A DNA stretch of 31,320 nt, taken from the NCBI GenBank assembly GCA_038200275.1, contig JBBPYC010000088.1, forward strand, positions 1-31,320, given 5' to 3'. The notes beneath the pieces are model-generated. The model searched no databases. It was not told the DNA's origin and was given only the letters and a program-made list of their open reading frames with translations. The stretch comes from JBBPYC01 sp038200275 (GTDB taxonomy: Bacteria > Pseudomonadota > Gammaproteobacteria > Burkholderiales > Burkholderiaceae_C). The position numbers and the translations under genes are program-made. How positions within the stretch are numbered: the first letter of the stretch is position 1; every line of letters begins with the position of its first letter. This document shows positions 1 through 8,202 of this stretch, piece by piece.

Positions 1-2805
1 GGGCCGCAGCAGGTGGCCGAACGCAGCGCGAGCTATGCGGTGCATGCGGCCAAGCCCAGGGTTGCTGATGACCGCAACGCGATCCAGATCGTGAATGCGA
101 AAGAGCACAACCTGAAGTCGCTCTCGGTGGACATTCCGCGCGGGCGCTTCAACGTGATCACGGGCGTCAGCGGCTCGGGCAAGTCGACGCTGGCGTTCGA
201 CATTTTGTTCAACGAAGGCCAGCGGCGGTATCTCGAATCGCTGAACGCTTATGCGCGCAGCATCGTGCAGCCCGCCGGCCGGCCCGAGGTCGATGCGGTC
301 TACGGCATTCCGCCAACGGTCGCCATCGAGCAGCGGCTGTCGCGTGGTGGCCGCAAGAGCACGGTCGGCACCACCACCGAGGTCTGGCACTACTTGCGTC
401 TGTTGTACGTGAAGCTCGGCATCCAGCACTGCATCCACGACGGGGCGGCGGTGCAGCCGCAATCGCCGGAGAGCATCGCGGCGCAGTTGTTGAAGGAGTT
501 TCGCGGCCAGCACATCGGGCTGCTGGCGCCGCTCGTGATGAACCGCAAGGGCGTCTACACCGAGCTGGCCGACTGGGCCCGGCCGCGCGGCCACACGCAT
601 CTGCGGGTCGACGGCGAGTTTCTGCCGACCACCGGTTTTCCGCGGCTCGATCGGTTCAAGGAACACACGGTGGAGCTGCCGATTGCGAGCCTCGATGTGT
701 TGCCGGAGAACGAAGCGCTGCTGCGCCAGGCGCTGGCCGATGCATTGCAGCACGGCAAGGGCGTGGTGCATGTGTTGAGCGACTTAGGTGGCTTGCGCGA
801 AGCCATGCTCGACAAAGCGCCGACCGCCGGCATCGGGCGGCTCACGACCTACTCCGCGCGCCGCGCCTGCCCGGTCTGCAGCACCAGCTACGCCGAGCTT
901 GACCCGCGCCTGTTCAGCTACAACAGCAAGCACGGCTGGTGCCCCGACTGCGTGGGCACGGGCGTGCGGCTGACCAAAGAGCAGCGCGCGGCGCTCGATG
1001 ATTCGGTGCAGGCCGATGACAAGCGCGGCACCGAGCAGACGTTTGCTGAAGCAGAGGTCGAAGACCTGAGCGACACGGCGTGCCCAGGTTGCCAGGGTAC
1101 ACGGCTGAACGCCACCGCGCGCGCGGTGCAGTTCGACCATCGGTCGGTTACCGAACTCGGCGCCAACAGCGTGTCCGAGATGCGGCGCTGGGTGGCCGGC
1201 CTGCAACTGCAGGGACGCGATGCGCAGATCGCGCGTGACTTGGTGCCCGAGATCGAGAGCCGGCTGGCATTTCTGGAGCAGGTCGGGCTGGACTACCTGA
1301 CCTTGGACCGCGGTGCGCCGACCCTGTCGGGCGGCGAAGCGCAGCGCATTCGGCTGGCCGCCCAGCTCGGCAGCCAGCTACAGGGCGTCTGCTACGTGCT
1401 GGACGAGCCCACGATTGGCCTGCATGCGCGCGACAACCGCATCCTGCTGGACGCCTTGCAAACGTTGAGTGACAAGGGCAACACGCTGGTCGTGGTCGAG
1501 CATGATGAGGAGACGATCCGGCGTGCCGACCACATCATCGACATCGGGCCGAGCGCGGGCAAGCGCGGTGGCCGGCTGGTGGCGCAGGGCGCGATCGAGG
1601 ACGTTTGCAACGCGCCCGACTCGGTCACTGGCCGCTACCTGCGGCATGCGATCGCGCATCCGGCTCGGCCACGTCGCACCGGTAATGATGCCGGTGCATT
1701 GCAATTGCTCGGCGCCAACCTGCACAACCTGCGCGGGGTCGATGTCGACGTGCCGCTCGGCCGGCTGGTCGCCATCACCGGTGTATCGGGTTCAGGCAAG
1801 TCGACGATCGCGCGCGACGTGCTGCTGGAGAACGTCGCGGCGCTGGTCGCACAGCGTCAGACCAAGGCTGGGCGCGATGCGATGGATGCGGGCAAGTACC
1901 CGCCACTGGTCGGCTGCACGGCGCTCTCAGGTTTTCGCGGCGTCGACCGCGTGCTGGAAGTCGATCAGACGCCGATCGGCAAGACGCCGCGCAGTTGCCC
2001 AGCCACCTACATCGGTTTTTGGGACGACGTGAGAAAGCTCTATGCACAGACGCTGGAGGCGAAAGCGCGCGGCTACGGCCCGGGGCGCTTTTCGTTCAAC
2101 ACCAGCGAAGGCCGCTGCGCGGGTTGTGAAGGCCAGGGCGTGCGCACGATCAGCATGAGCTTCCTGCCCGACGTGAAGGTGCCGTGCGAGAGTTGCCACG
2201 GCGCGCGCTTCAACCCGGAGACATTGGCGGTGAGCTGGCGCGGCAAAAGCGTTGGCGACGTGCTTCAGATGGAGGTTGACGAAGCGGTCGAGTTCTTCGC
2301 ATCGATGCCGGCGATCGGCCACCCGTTGCAGTTGTTGAAAGACGTGGGTCTTGGTTATCTGACGTTGGGCCAGCCGTCCCCAACGCTTTCGGGTGGCGAA
2401 GCGCAGCGCATCAAGCTGGTCACCGAACTCAGCAAGGTGCGCGACGACATCACGCGCCGCGGCCAGAAACCGCCCCACACGCTCTATGTGCTGGACGAGC
2501 CGACCGTGGGCCTGCACATGGCCGACGTCGAGCAGTTGATTCGCGTGCTGCACCGGCTGGTGGACGGCGGCCACAGCGTGATCGTGATCGAGCACGATCT
2601 GGACCTGATCGCCGAAGCCGACTGGGTGATCGACATGGGCCCGGGCGGCGGCACCTCGGGTGGCCGGGTGGTAGCGGCCGGCACGCCGCAGGAGGTGGTG
2701 CGTACGGGATCGCCAACCGGCGAAGTGCTGGCGGCCGTGCTCGCGCGTGCTGCCGCTGCGCCCGCCGTCACCGACGAGGCGGCAGCGGAGGCATCAGTCG
2801 CCTAG
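1..2805 (+). CDS. uvrA: UvrA-family excinuclease ABC ATPase, possibly 5'-truncated by the window edge
   Basis: UvrA is the damage-recognition ATPase of nucleotide excision repair; it scans DNA as a dimer and loads UvrB. Two ABC ATPase halves are visible. The first Walker A, GVSGSGKST, is near residue 51 (counted from the GTG at 13), with signature LSGGEAQRIRLA near 438 and VLDEPTIGLH near 462. The second Walker A is near 590, with a second LSGGEAQRIKLV and VLDEPTVGLH. Two zinc modules are present: Cys286/289/310/313 and Cys702/705/725/728. About 145 residues lie between the first ATPase start and the first zinc module, enough for a UvrB-binding and insertion domain. The first in-frame start is a GTG at 13 without a visible ribosome site, and the frame stays open to base 1, so the true start may be upstream. 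Some Burkholderiales encode a giant tandem UvrA of about 1,900 residues, and this could be its second half (inference). The 3' end overlaps the convergent permease gene by 12 bp. Confidence 0.9.
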   Translation, partial: GPQQVAERSASYAVHAAKPRVADDRNAIQIVNAKEHNLKSLSVDIPRGRFNVITGVSGSGKSTLAFDILFNEGQRRYLESLNAYARSIVQPAGRPEVDAVYGIPPTVAIEQRLSRGGRKSTVGTTTEVWHYLRLLYVKLGIQHCIHDGAAVQPQSPESIAAQLLKEFRGQHIGLLAPLVMNRKGVYTELADWARPRGHTHLRVDGEFLPTTGFPRLDRFKEHTVELPIASLDVLPENEALLRQALADALQHGKGVVHVLSDLGGLREAMLDKAPTAGIGRLTTYSARRACPVCSTSYAELDPRLFSYNSKHGWCPDCVGTGVRLTKEQRAALDDSVQADDKRGTEQTFAEAEVEDLSDTACPGCQGTRLNATARAVQFDHRSVTELGANSVSEMRRWVAGLQLQGRDAQIARDLVPEIESRLAFLEQVGLDYLTLDRGAPTLSGGEAQRIRLAAQLGSQLQGVCYVLDEPTIGLHARDNRILLDALQTLSDKGNTLVVVEHDEETIRRADHIIDIGPSAGKRGGRLVAQGAIEDVCNAPDSVTGRYLRHAIAHPARPRRTGNDAGALQLLGANLHNLRGVDVDVPLGRLVAITGVSGSGKSTIARDVLLENVAALVAQRQTKAGRDAMDAGKYPPLVGCTALSGFRGVDRVLEVDQTPIGKTPRSCPATYIGFWDDVRKLYAQTLEAKARGYGPGRFSFNTSEGRCAGCEGQGVRTISMSFLPDVKVPCESCHGARFNPETLAVSWRGKSVGDVLQMEVDEAVEFFASMPAIGHPLQLLKDVGLGYLTLGQPSPTLSGGEAQRIKLVTELSKVRDDITRRGQKPPHTLYVLDEPTVGLHMADVEQLIRVLHRLVDGGHSVIVIEHDLDLIAEADWVIDMGPGGGTSGGRVVAAGTPQEVVRTGSPTGEVLAAVLARAAAAPAVTDEAAAEASVA

Positions 2806-4104
2806 GAACTCGGCGATCGGTTTCAAGTCGTCGATGCGTTCGCTGACGACCTTCACGATCACCAGAATCGGCACCGCGAGGAACAAGCCCCACAGGCCCC
2901 AGACCCAGCCCCAGGCCAGTACGCCGATGAACACGGTGACCGAGTTCATGTGGCTGGCCTTGCCGGTCAGCCACGGCGTGAGGAACTGGCCGATCACGGT
3001 GTGGATGGCGATGCCGACGAAACCGATCAAGAACGCCATTTCGATCGTGCCGAACTGCAAAAACGCGCCCAACATCGAACCACCGGCGACCAGAATCGCG
3101 CCCAGGTACGGGATCAGATTAAAGAGGGCCGCCAGCGCGCCCCAGGCGATCGGGTTGTTCATGCCGAGTGCCCAGAACGCGAGCGACGTGACGACGCCGG
3201 TAAAGATGCTCAGCAGCACCATCACGAGCAGATAGCGCTGGATCTGGTCGCTGACTTGGTCCATGGCTTCTATCGTCTCTTTTTTCTCGCTCAAGGTCGG
3301 GCCAGCCAGCCGCAGCATCTTGCGCCGGAACGTATTGCCGGCCGACAGCAGAAAGAACGTCAGCACAATCACGACCAGCAGTTGTCCGAGCCCGCTGATC
3401 AGGCCCATCGTGCCGGTCCACAGGTAATCCTTGATGCTGAACTTGGGCCGCTCGACTTGTACGCGTACCGGGCCAGCCGGCGCAGATGCAGCCTGGGTGG
3501 CGGCCACTGCGGCTTTGGTGGTTGTCGTGGTCGTGGTGGTTGTCGTGGTGCTCAAGGCGCCACTGGCAGGCGTAAGCGATGCGGCTGCGCCGTTGTCCAC
3601 CGCCGTGGCGTTCTGCAATTTTTCCGCCGCTATCTCGACTTTTTCAAGCGCGCTCGGCTGGTTCGGCCCACCGACACCACTGGACATGCTGAGGGCCAGT
3701 TTCTCCGCGGCCCCAGGCAGCGAATCGATCAGTGCGCGCGCATCGTCGGCGTAGCGATAGCCCATCCAGCCCAGCGCCCCGCACAGGCCGAACACGACGA
3801 TCGCCGCACTCAGCGAGCGCGGCACGTGCCATTTCACGAATTGATTCACTACCGGCGTGAGCGCATAACTCAGCACCACGCCCATCATCAGCGGCACGAA
3901 GATGCCAGCGCCCAGCCGCAGCGCAGCGATCGATACGAGCGTGGCCATGATCGCAAGCGACAGGTTCTTCACGTTCATGACCGAGACCGACACCTCCTCG
4001 GTCCCGAGCGTGGCAGCGGCGGCCTTGCTGGTTACGTCAGGCTCCTGATCGATTCGATGCGGCGGATCGAAAGCCGGCTGCACGGCGCTGGTGTCTGTCG
4101 TCAT
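2794..4104 (-). CDS. AI-2E family transporter (PerM-like permease)
   Basis: This is a polytopic inner-membrane protein of the AI-2E/PerM family, whose members have been linked to export of small molecules or to sodium/proton antiport; the substrate here is unknown. After a hydrophilic N-terminus there is a first hydrophobic group (around VKNLSLAIMATLVSIAALRL and GVVLSYALTPVVNQF). A long soluble loop follows, then a C-terminal cluster of hydrophobic helices including ALFNLIPYLGAILVAGGSML and IGQFLTPWLTGKASHMNSVT, which are typical of the family. A longer frame begins at a TTG at 4161. I chose the ATG at 4104 (MTTDTSAV, 436 residues) because it is the first ATG and sits closer to the conserved region. 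The soluble loop carries a run of 11 threonines. The gene is divergent from the Bug receptor and converges on uvrA with a 12-bp overlap. Confidence 0.85.
   Translation of the reverse strand: MTTDTSAVQPAFDPPHRIDQEPDVTSKAAAATLGTEEVSVSVMNVKNLSLAIMATLVSIAALRLGAGIFVPLMMGVVLSYALTPVVNQFVKWHVPRSLSAAIVVFGLCGALGWMGYRYADDARALIDSLPGAAEKLALSMSSGVGGPNQPSALEKVEIAAEKLQNATAVDNGAAASLTPASGALSTTTTTTTTTTTKAAVAATQAASAPAGPVRVQVERPKFSIKDYLWTGTMGLISGLGQLLVVIVLTFFLLSAGNTFRRKMLRLAGPTLSEKKETIEAMDQVSDQIQRYLLVMVLLSIFTGVVTSLAFWALGMNNPIAWGALAALFNLIPYLGAILVAGGSMLGAFLQFGTIEMAFLIGFVGIAIHTVIGQFLTPWLTGKASHMNSVTVFIGVLAWGWVWGLWGLFLAVPILVIVKVVSERIDDLKPIAEFLGD
3517..3549 (-). repeat. Imperfect tandem repeat encoding an 11-threonine tract
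   Basis: Read on the minus strand, the 15-mer ACCACGACAACCACC occurs twice, separated by one ACG codon. It encodes 11 consecutive threonines in the soluble loop of the AI-2E family permease, followed by an Ala-rich stretch. The repeat keeps frame, so length change by slippage would only alter the number of threonines. Confidence 0.85.
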
Positions 4105-4294
4105 GGGAGTCGGGGCGGTGAGGGTGGGATGGCGTGGGAGAGCGACTTTAACGGGCGTCAAGCTTGCGACAGGTAGGCCGATGTCGCCGTGTATCGTCGG
4201 GGGACCGCGGGATCATGCGTGGTTTTTGTGCGCTGTCCTTGTGCGGACCTGAAGCCAGATTCCAATCTATCGAGAACTGAGGAGAAATTGACTT

Positions 4295-5263
4295 ATGCAA
4301 CGCAGAAGAATCCTGCAACTGTCGGCTGCCGCCCTGGCTGCGCCCGCCTTCGCTGCACGTGCACAGACCAGCGGCTTTCCAGCCCGGCCAATCAAGCTGG
4401 TCATTGCGTTTTCCGCTGGCGGCCCGACGGACGCGACGATGCGGGTGCTGGCCGAGAACGCCAGCAAGGCGTTCGGCCAGCCGGTGATCGTTGACAACAA
4501 GCCTGGCGCCGGCGGCAGTCTGCCCGCGCAGGCGTTGCAGATCGCACAACCCGATGGCTACACAGTCGGCCAGATTCCGCTCGGCGTGTTCCGGCTGCCA
4601 TACACGACCAAGCTTGCCTGGGACCCGGTGAAGGACATCAACTACGTCATCAACGTCACCGGCTATGCGTTCGGCGTCACGGTGCCGACCGATTCGAAGT
4701 TCAAGACCTGGGCCGATCTGGTGGCCTGGGCGAAGGCGCATCCAGGCGAATTGACCTACGGCTCCACGGGCACCTTCACGAGCCCGCACCTGACGATGGA
4801 GCTCGTTGCACAGAAGCTTGGCATCCAGTTGCTGCATATCCCGTACAAAGGCAGCGCGGAACTCGCGCAGGCCATGATGGGCGGGCAGTTGATGGCGGCC
4901 GCCGATTCGACCGGCTTTGCGCCGCTGGTCGAATCGGGCAAGCTGCGCGTGCTCAACACCTGGGGCGAGAAGCGGCTGGAAAAATTTCCAGAGGTGCCGA
5001 CGTTGAAGGAACTTGGCGTCGATGTGGTGCAGAACTCGCCGTTCGGCATCGGCGCGCCGCGGGACACGCCGCCAGAGATCGTGAAAAAACTGCACGACGG
5101 CTTCAAGGCCGCAATGGAGCAGCCGAGCTATGTCGAGATCCTGAAGCGCTACGACATGGAGCCGCTCTACATGGGCACCGACAAATACCGTCAGTTCGCA
5201 TCAGACACCTTTGCGAAGGAAAAGGCGCTGATCGATCAGCTGGGGCTGGCGAAAGCGAAGTAG
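4295..5263 (+). CDS. Bug-family tripartite tricarboxylate transporter substrate-binding protein
   Basis: Bug receptors are periplasmic proteins that bind carboxylates or other small organic ligands, often for a TctAB-type membrane carrier. The 322-residue length is normal for the family. The N-terminus MQRRRILQLSAAALAAPAFA is an export signal with an Arg-rich, twin-arginine-like start, probably cleaved after ARAQ. The mature start (FPARPIKLVIAFSAGGPTD) is the conserved first strand and ligand loop, where the usual motif is PGG..D and this protein has SAGGPTD. Further family blocks are IVDNKPGAGGSL and LLHIPYKGSAELAQAMMGGQ. A strong ribosome site (GAGGAGA) precedes the ATG. No membrane TctA or TctB gene is adjacent, as is common for the many orphan Bug proteins of Burkholderiales. 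The ligand cannot be predicted. Confidence 0.93.
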   Translation: MQRRRILQLSAAALAAPAFAARAQTSGFPARPIKLVIAFSAGGPTDATMRVLAENASKAFGQPVIVDNKPGAGGSLPAQALQIAQPDGYTVGQIPLGVFRLPYTTKLAWDPVKDINYVINVTGYAFGVTVPTDSKFKTWADLVAWAKAHPGELTYGSTGTFTSPHLTMELVAQKLGIQLLHIPYKGSAELAQAMMGGQLMAAADSTGFAPLVESGKLRVLNTWGEKRLEKFPEVPTLKELGVDVVQNSPFGIGAPRDTPPEIVKKLHDGFKAAMEQPSYVEILKRYDMEPLYMGTDKYRQFASDTFAKEKALIDQLGLAKAK

Positions 5264-5318
5264 CGCCATCAGTCGACGCGGCGTAGGACCGCCGCCGAAC
5301 TACTGCTGGCGGCTGCAA

Positions 5319-5726
5319 TTACTTTCTGGCGGCTTCCGCAGCGCGTGGTTGCTGTGGCGCCGTCATCGGTGCAGTCCGCATGTCGGACTTGGCAGCAGGC
5401 ATCGACATGGGTGCCGGGGCGGCTGCCATCGGCTTCGCAGCGTCCGCTTTCATATCGGCGCCTGGGCGTGCTTTGCCATCAACCGTCAGGCCAGCTTCTG
5501 ACAACTTGGCGGCGTTGCCTTTGCCGGTGCCTTTGACCCGGGCGGTGAAATCGTCCCAGTTCTTGAACTGGCCCTTGGCACGCTCGTCGACGATCTTCTG
5601 GGCCATCTTGGTGCCGATGCCTTTTACGCTGTCGAGTTCCTGGGCGGTGGCCTTGTTGACTTCGACGGCAGCGAACGAGCCGACGGCGAACAGCATGGCT
5701 GCGATGGCAAGCAGTTTCTTGAACAT
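5319..5726 (-). CDS. ComEA-like helix-hairpin-helix DNA-binding protein
   Basis: This is a 135-residue exported protein. The signal peptide MFKKLLAIAAMLFAVGSFAA is followed directly by a ComEA-type helix-hairpin-helix domain (about residues 21-83), VEVNKATAQELDSVKGIGTK and on to a Trp-containing GQFKNWDDF. Such domains bind double-stranded DNA without sequence specificity; in ComEA they pull transforming DNA into the periplasm. The rest is a low-complexity Ala/Pro/Met tail (about 95-135) with no recognised domain. A ribosome site AAGGA lies about 9 nt before the ATG. The gene is last in the minus-strand block, about 310 bp after hldD, and converges on the Bug gene. Whether it acts in natural transformation or another periplasmic role cannot be told from sequence. 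Confidence 0.85.
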   Translation of the reverse strand: MFKKLLAIAAMLFAVGSFAAVEVNKATAQELDSVKGIGTKMAQKIVDERAKGQFKNWDDFTARVKGTGKGNAAKLSEAGLTVDGKARPGADMKADAAKPMAAAPAPMSMPAAKSDMRTAPMTAPQQPRAAEAARK

Positions 5727-6035
5727 GGAATGATTTCCTTGAAGCGTCGTGAGTTGAAGGTGAAACGGCGGGTGCGCCGCTTCGAATCAAAGCCTGCGCC
5801 CCTCCACAACGGCAGCGCTTGCCGCGCGGTTGACCGTCTTTGCACTACCCGGTTGCTGCCATTTCAGCGTGCCACCGCTGGGTTCACCACCTGACACGAA
5901 TGAGGCATCGGTGCAGTCTGTTCCAACAGCAGCCGCGAACCCGACATTGCCGGAGCCGCAGACATCGTTGTCGGAAATAGCGGCTCAAGCCGAGCGCCGA
6001 CCGGAGTCAATGTTGTCTCAAGATGCGGTTCCGCC
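5727..6035. other. 309-bp spacer between hldD and comEA-like gene, with a possible decayed reading frame
   Basis: I see no intact gene here. On the minus strand, in the hldD frame but after two further stops, about 60 codons stay open from roughly 5983 down to 5798 without a usable ATG. The translation is rich in Gly, Ser, Thr and Ala with two Cys, and codons show G-rich first positions, so it could be the eroded end of an exported protein. This is weak. At 5762-5783 there is a 9-bp stem (one G-U pair on the minus-strand transcript) with a four-base loop, about 35 nt upstream of the comEA-like ATG. It is not followed by a T-run. Confidence 0.35.
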
Positions 6036-7043
6036 TCATCCTGCCGCAGCCGCGAGTTGCCGTACGTACTGCGACACGCCGCGCTGCACGTCGACAAGGG
6101 GGTGATCACAGCCGGTATCGCGCAGCGCTCTCAGATCTGCCTGGGTATGGCACTGGTACTTGCCGCGCAGCGCGTCGGGAAACGGGACGTATTCGATCAG
6201 CCCATGGTCCACTGCTTGCGTCAGCGTGAGCGATTCGCCTTCGCTGCGCAGCGTATTCACGACCGCGAGTGCCACATCGTTGAACGGTTGCGCGCGGCCG
6301 GTGCCGAGATTGAAGATCCCGCTGTGGTCCGGATGATCGAGAAACCACAGGTTCACTGCGACGACATCGTCGACGAAGACGAAGTCGCGCTGCTGCTGAC
6401 CGGCCTCGTAGCCGCCGTATTCGCCGAACAACTTCACCTTGCCGGCTTCGCGAAACTGATGAAACTGATGAAACGCGACACTGGCCATGCGGTCTTTGTG
6501 CTGCTCTCTGGGGCCATACACGTTGAAGTAGCGGAACCCCACCGCCTGCGTGTCTGCGCGCTGGAACCGGTTGCCCAGCTCCCGCCGCAGCCGTTGGTCG
6601 AACAGCAGCTTGCTGTATCCGTAGACATTCAATGGCCGCTCGAACTCCGGCGTTTCGACAAACGTTGCCGAACCGCCATACGTGGCCGCCGACGAGGCAT
6701 ACAGGAACTGCGTGCGCTGCTGCCGGCACGCATCGAACAGCGCATACGACAGCGTGTAGTTGTTGCGCATCATGTACTGGCCGTCGGTCTCCATCGTGTC
6801 GCTGCAAGCGCCTTGATGGAACACCGCGTCGACGCGGCCGAATGCCTGGCTTGCGAACGACGCATAGAAGTCGTCGCGGTCCAGATAGTCGGCAATCTGC
6901 AGATCGGCCAGGTTCTTGAACTTGTCGCCGTTCTTCAGATGATCGACCGCGATGATGTCGGTGATGCCGCGCGCGTTCAGCCCTTGGATGAGGTTGCTGC
7001 CGATGAAGCCGGCCGCACCGGTGACGACGATTTTCTGGCTCAT
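6036..7043 (-). CDS. hldD: ADP-L-glycero-D-manno-heptose 6-epimerase
   Basis: HldD inverts C6 of ADP-D-glycero-D-manno-heptose, giving the ADP-L,D-heptose used for the LPS inner core. It is a 335-residue extended short-chain dehydrogenase. The NADP-binding glycine motif GAAGFIG is at residues 9-15. The family block DHLKNGDKFKNL is near 34-45, and the YxxxK catalytic pair is Tyr141/Lys145 within VYGYSKLLFDQ. The conserved RYFNVYGPREQHK block also matches HldD rather than GalE. The start codon overlaps the upstream heptose kinase stop by 4 bp (ATGA), implying translational coupling. Both genes serve consecutive parts of the same pathway. Confidence 0.97.
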   Translation of the reverse strand: MSQKIVVTGAAGFIGSNLIQGLNARGITDIIAVDHLKNGDKFKNLADLQIADYLDRDDFYASFASQAFGRVDAVFHQGACSDTMETDGQYMMRNNYTLSYALFDACRQQRTQFLYASSAATYGGSATFVETPEFERPLNVYGYSKLLFDQRLRRELGNRFQRADTQAVGFRYFNVYGPREQHKDRMASVAFHQFHQFREAGKVKLFGEYGGYEAGQQQRDFVFVDDVVAVNLWFLDHPDHSGIFNLGTGRAQPFNDVALAVVNTLRSEGESLTLTQAVDHGLIEYVPFPDALRGKYQCHTQADLRALRDTGCDHPLVDVQRGVSQYVRQLAAAAG

Positions 7044-7972
7044 GATTCAAACAATTCCTCGAAGCTTGCGGTGGCGGTGCCGAACTTGGCCGTGACGATG
7101 CCAGCGGCGCGGTTCGCCAGCGGTACTGCAGTGCGCAGGTCCAGACCGGCAGCGACCAGTGCGGCCAGACTGGCGATGACTGTGTCACCCGCACCCGTCA
7201 CATCGAACACTTCGCGCGCCTGTGCGGGCACGTGCAGCGCACCCGCCGCATCGAACAGCGTCATGCCTTCCTCGCTGCGCGTGACGAGCAAGGCGTCCAA
7301 CCGAAGTTCGCCGCGCAGCTTTTGCGCACGCGCTTCGAGGTCGGCGTCGTCGTGCCAGTTGCCGACCACCTGCTGCAGTTCGGCCCGGTTCGGCGTGATC
7401 ACGGTTGCGTTCGCATAGCGCGAGTAGTCAGCGCCTTTGGGGTCGATCAGCACCGGCAGCCCGAGCGCACGCGCCGAGCGCACCATCTGCGCAACGTGCG
7501 TGAGCCCGCCCTTGCCATAGTCGGAAAACAGCACCGCCTGGTGCGCGGGCAGCAACCGTTCGAACGTGGTCGACTGGGAGGCAAGGACTTCCCCTTGCGG
7601 CTCGCTCTCGAAATCCATCCGAAGCAACTGCTGCTGGCGCCCGATCACGCGCAGTTTCACCGTCGTCTGCAAGCCCGCGTCGCGCCCCAGATGCGCCGCA
7701 ATGCCGGTCTTGGCAATCAGCGCTTCAAGCTTGTGACTCGCCTCATCGTTGCCGACCACACTCAACAGCGAAGCCTGTGCCCCCAGTGTGACGATGTTGT
7801 GCGCCACATTGGCCGCTGCGCCAACCCGTTCTTCTGCATGCGACACACGTACGATCGGCACCGGTGCCTCCGGACTAATCCGCTCCACCGTGCCGTACCA
7901 ATATCGGTCCAGCATCACGTCGCCCACCACGAGCACGTGCGCAGTCGCCAGCCGAGAACGTTCAATTTTCAT
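7040..7972 (-). CDS. rfaE1: D-glycero-beta-D-manno-heptose-7-phosphate kinase
   Basis: This PfkB/ribokinase-family enzyme (also called HldA) phosphorylates heptose 7-phosphate at C1 with ATP, an early step of ADP-heptose synthesis. At 310 residues it has only the kinase domain; the adenylyltransferase domain fused in enterobacterial HldE is absent and must be a separate protein (RfaE2/HldC), not seen in this window. The N-terminal block VLVVGDVMLDRYWYG, the substrate region GGAANVA-like VGAAANVAHNI, and the C-terminal anion-hole motif DVTGAGDT (base Asp263) are all visible. The ATG at 7972 sits directly after two overlapping upstream ATG/TGA triplets and has no convincing ribosome site. The stop overlaps the hldD start. 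Confidence 0.96.
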   Translation of the reverse strand: MKIERSRLATAHVLVVGDVMLDRYWYGTVERISPEAPVPIVRVSHAEERVGAAANVAHNIVTLGAQASLLSVVGNDEASHKLEALIAKTGIAAHLGRDAGLQTTVKLRVIGRQQQLLRMDFESEPQGEVLASQSTTFERLLPAHQAVLFSDYGKGGLTHVAQMVRSARALGLPVLIDPKGADYSRYANATVITPNRAELQQVVGNWHDDADLEARAQKLRGELRLDALLVTRSEEGMTLFDAAGALHVPAQAREVFDVTGAGDTVIASLAALVAAGLDLRTAVPLANRAAGIVTAKFGTATASFEELFES

Positions 7973-8027
7973 TCATCAATCATCTATTGCGCAGTCCTCA
8001 GATAACCACGCACACAGCGGCCATATC

Positions 8028-8063
8028 TGACGCGTCATGCTGGATTGCTGAGACGGACGCGTC
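8028..8063. promoter_or_regulatory. Paired palindromes GACGCGTC upstream of the heptose kinase gene
   Basis: The 8-bp palindrome GACGCGTC occurs at 8029-8036 and again at 8056-8063, 27 bp apart start to start. The first copy extends to the 10-bp palindrome TGACGCGTCA (8028-8037). They lie 56-92 bp upstream of the rfaE1 ATG, in the 228-bp gap after lapB, which is where a promoter or operator for the heptose genes would sit. The binding factor, if any, is unknown. Confidence 0.35.
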
Positions 8064-8154
8064 AACAGAAAGACTCCATCTTTCCAGCAAGCGAGCCCAT
8101 CCGAGCGGGAGCCGCAAAGCTGGCTCTGCCAGTCGGCAGGCGCCGCCTCCTGTC

Positions 8155-8202
8155 GGGGGTACGCGAAAACCGACCAAAGGCGGCGGAGCATGGGGGCCAG
8201 CT
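8155..8202 (-). repeat. 48-bp dispersed repeat, copy A, at the lapB 3' end
   Basis: This stretch matches 15401-15448 at 34 of 48 positions in an ungapped alignment that I counted by hand. Conserved blocks are GGGGG, CGAAA.CCGACC, GGCG and TGGGGG..AGCT. It overlaps the last bases of lapB and runs into the gap. Both copies have the same orientation relative to transcription and follow a stop codon directly. Confidence 0.6.

Noticed and set aside
2950..4176. A 408-codon plus-strand frame opposite the AI-2E permease
   Set aside because: It has Arg/His/Gln-rich composition and no motif, while the minus strand gives a clean membrane protein.
7976..8191. A 71-codon minus-strand frame between lapB and rfaE1
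   Set aside because: It begins inside the 48-bp dispersed repeat, is rich in Trp, Cys and Ser, has no family resemblance, and has no good ribosome site. A real small gene is not excluded, since it stops just before rfaE1.
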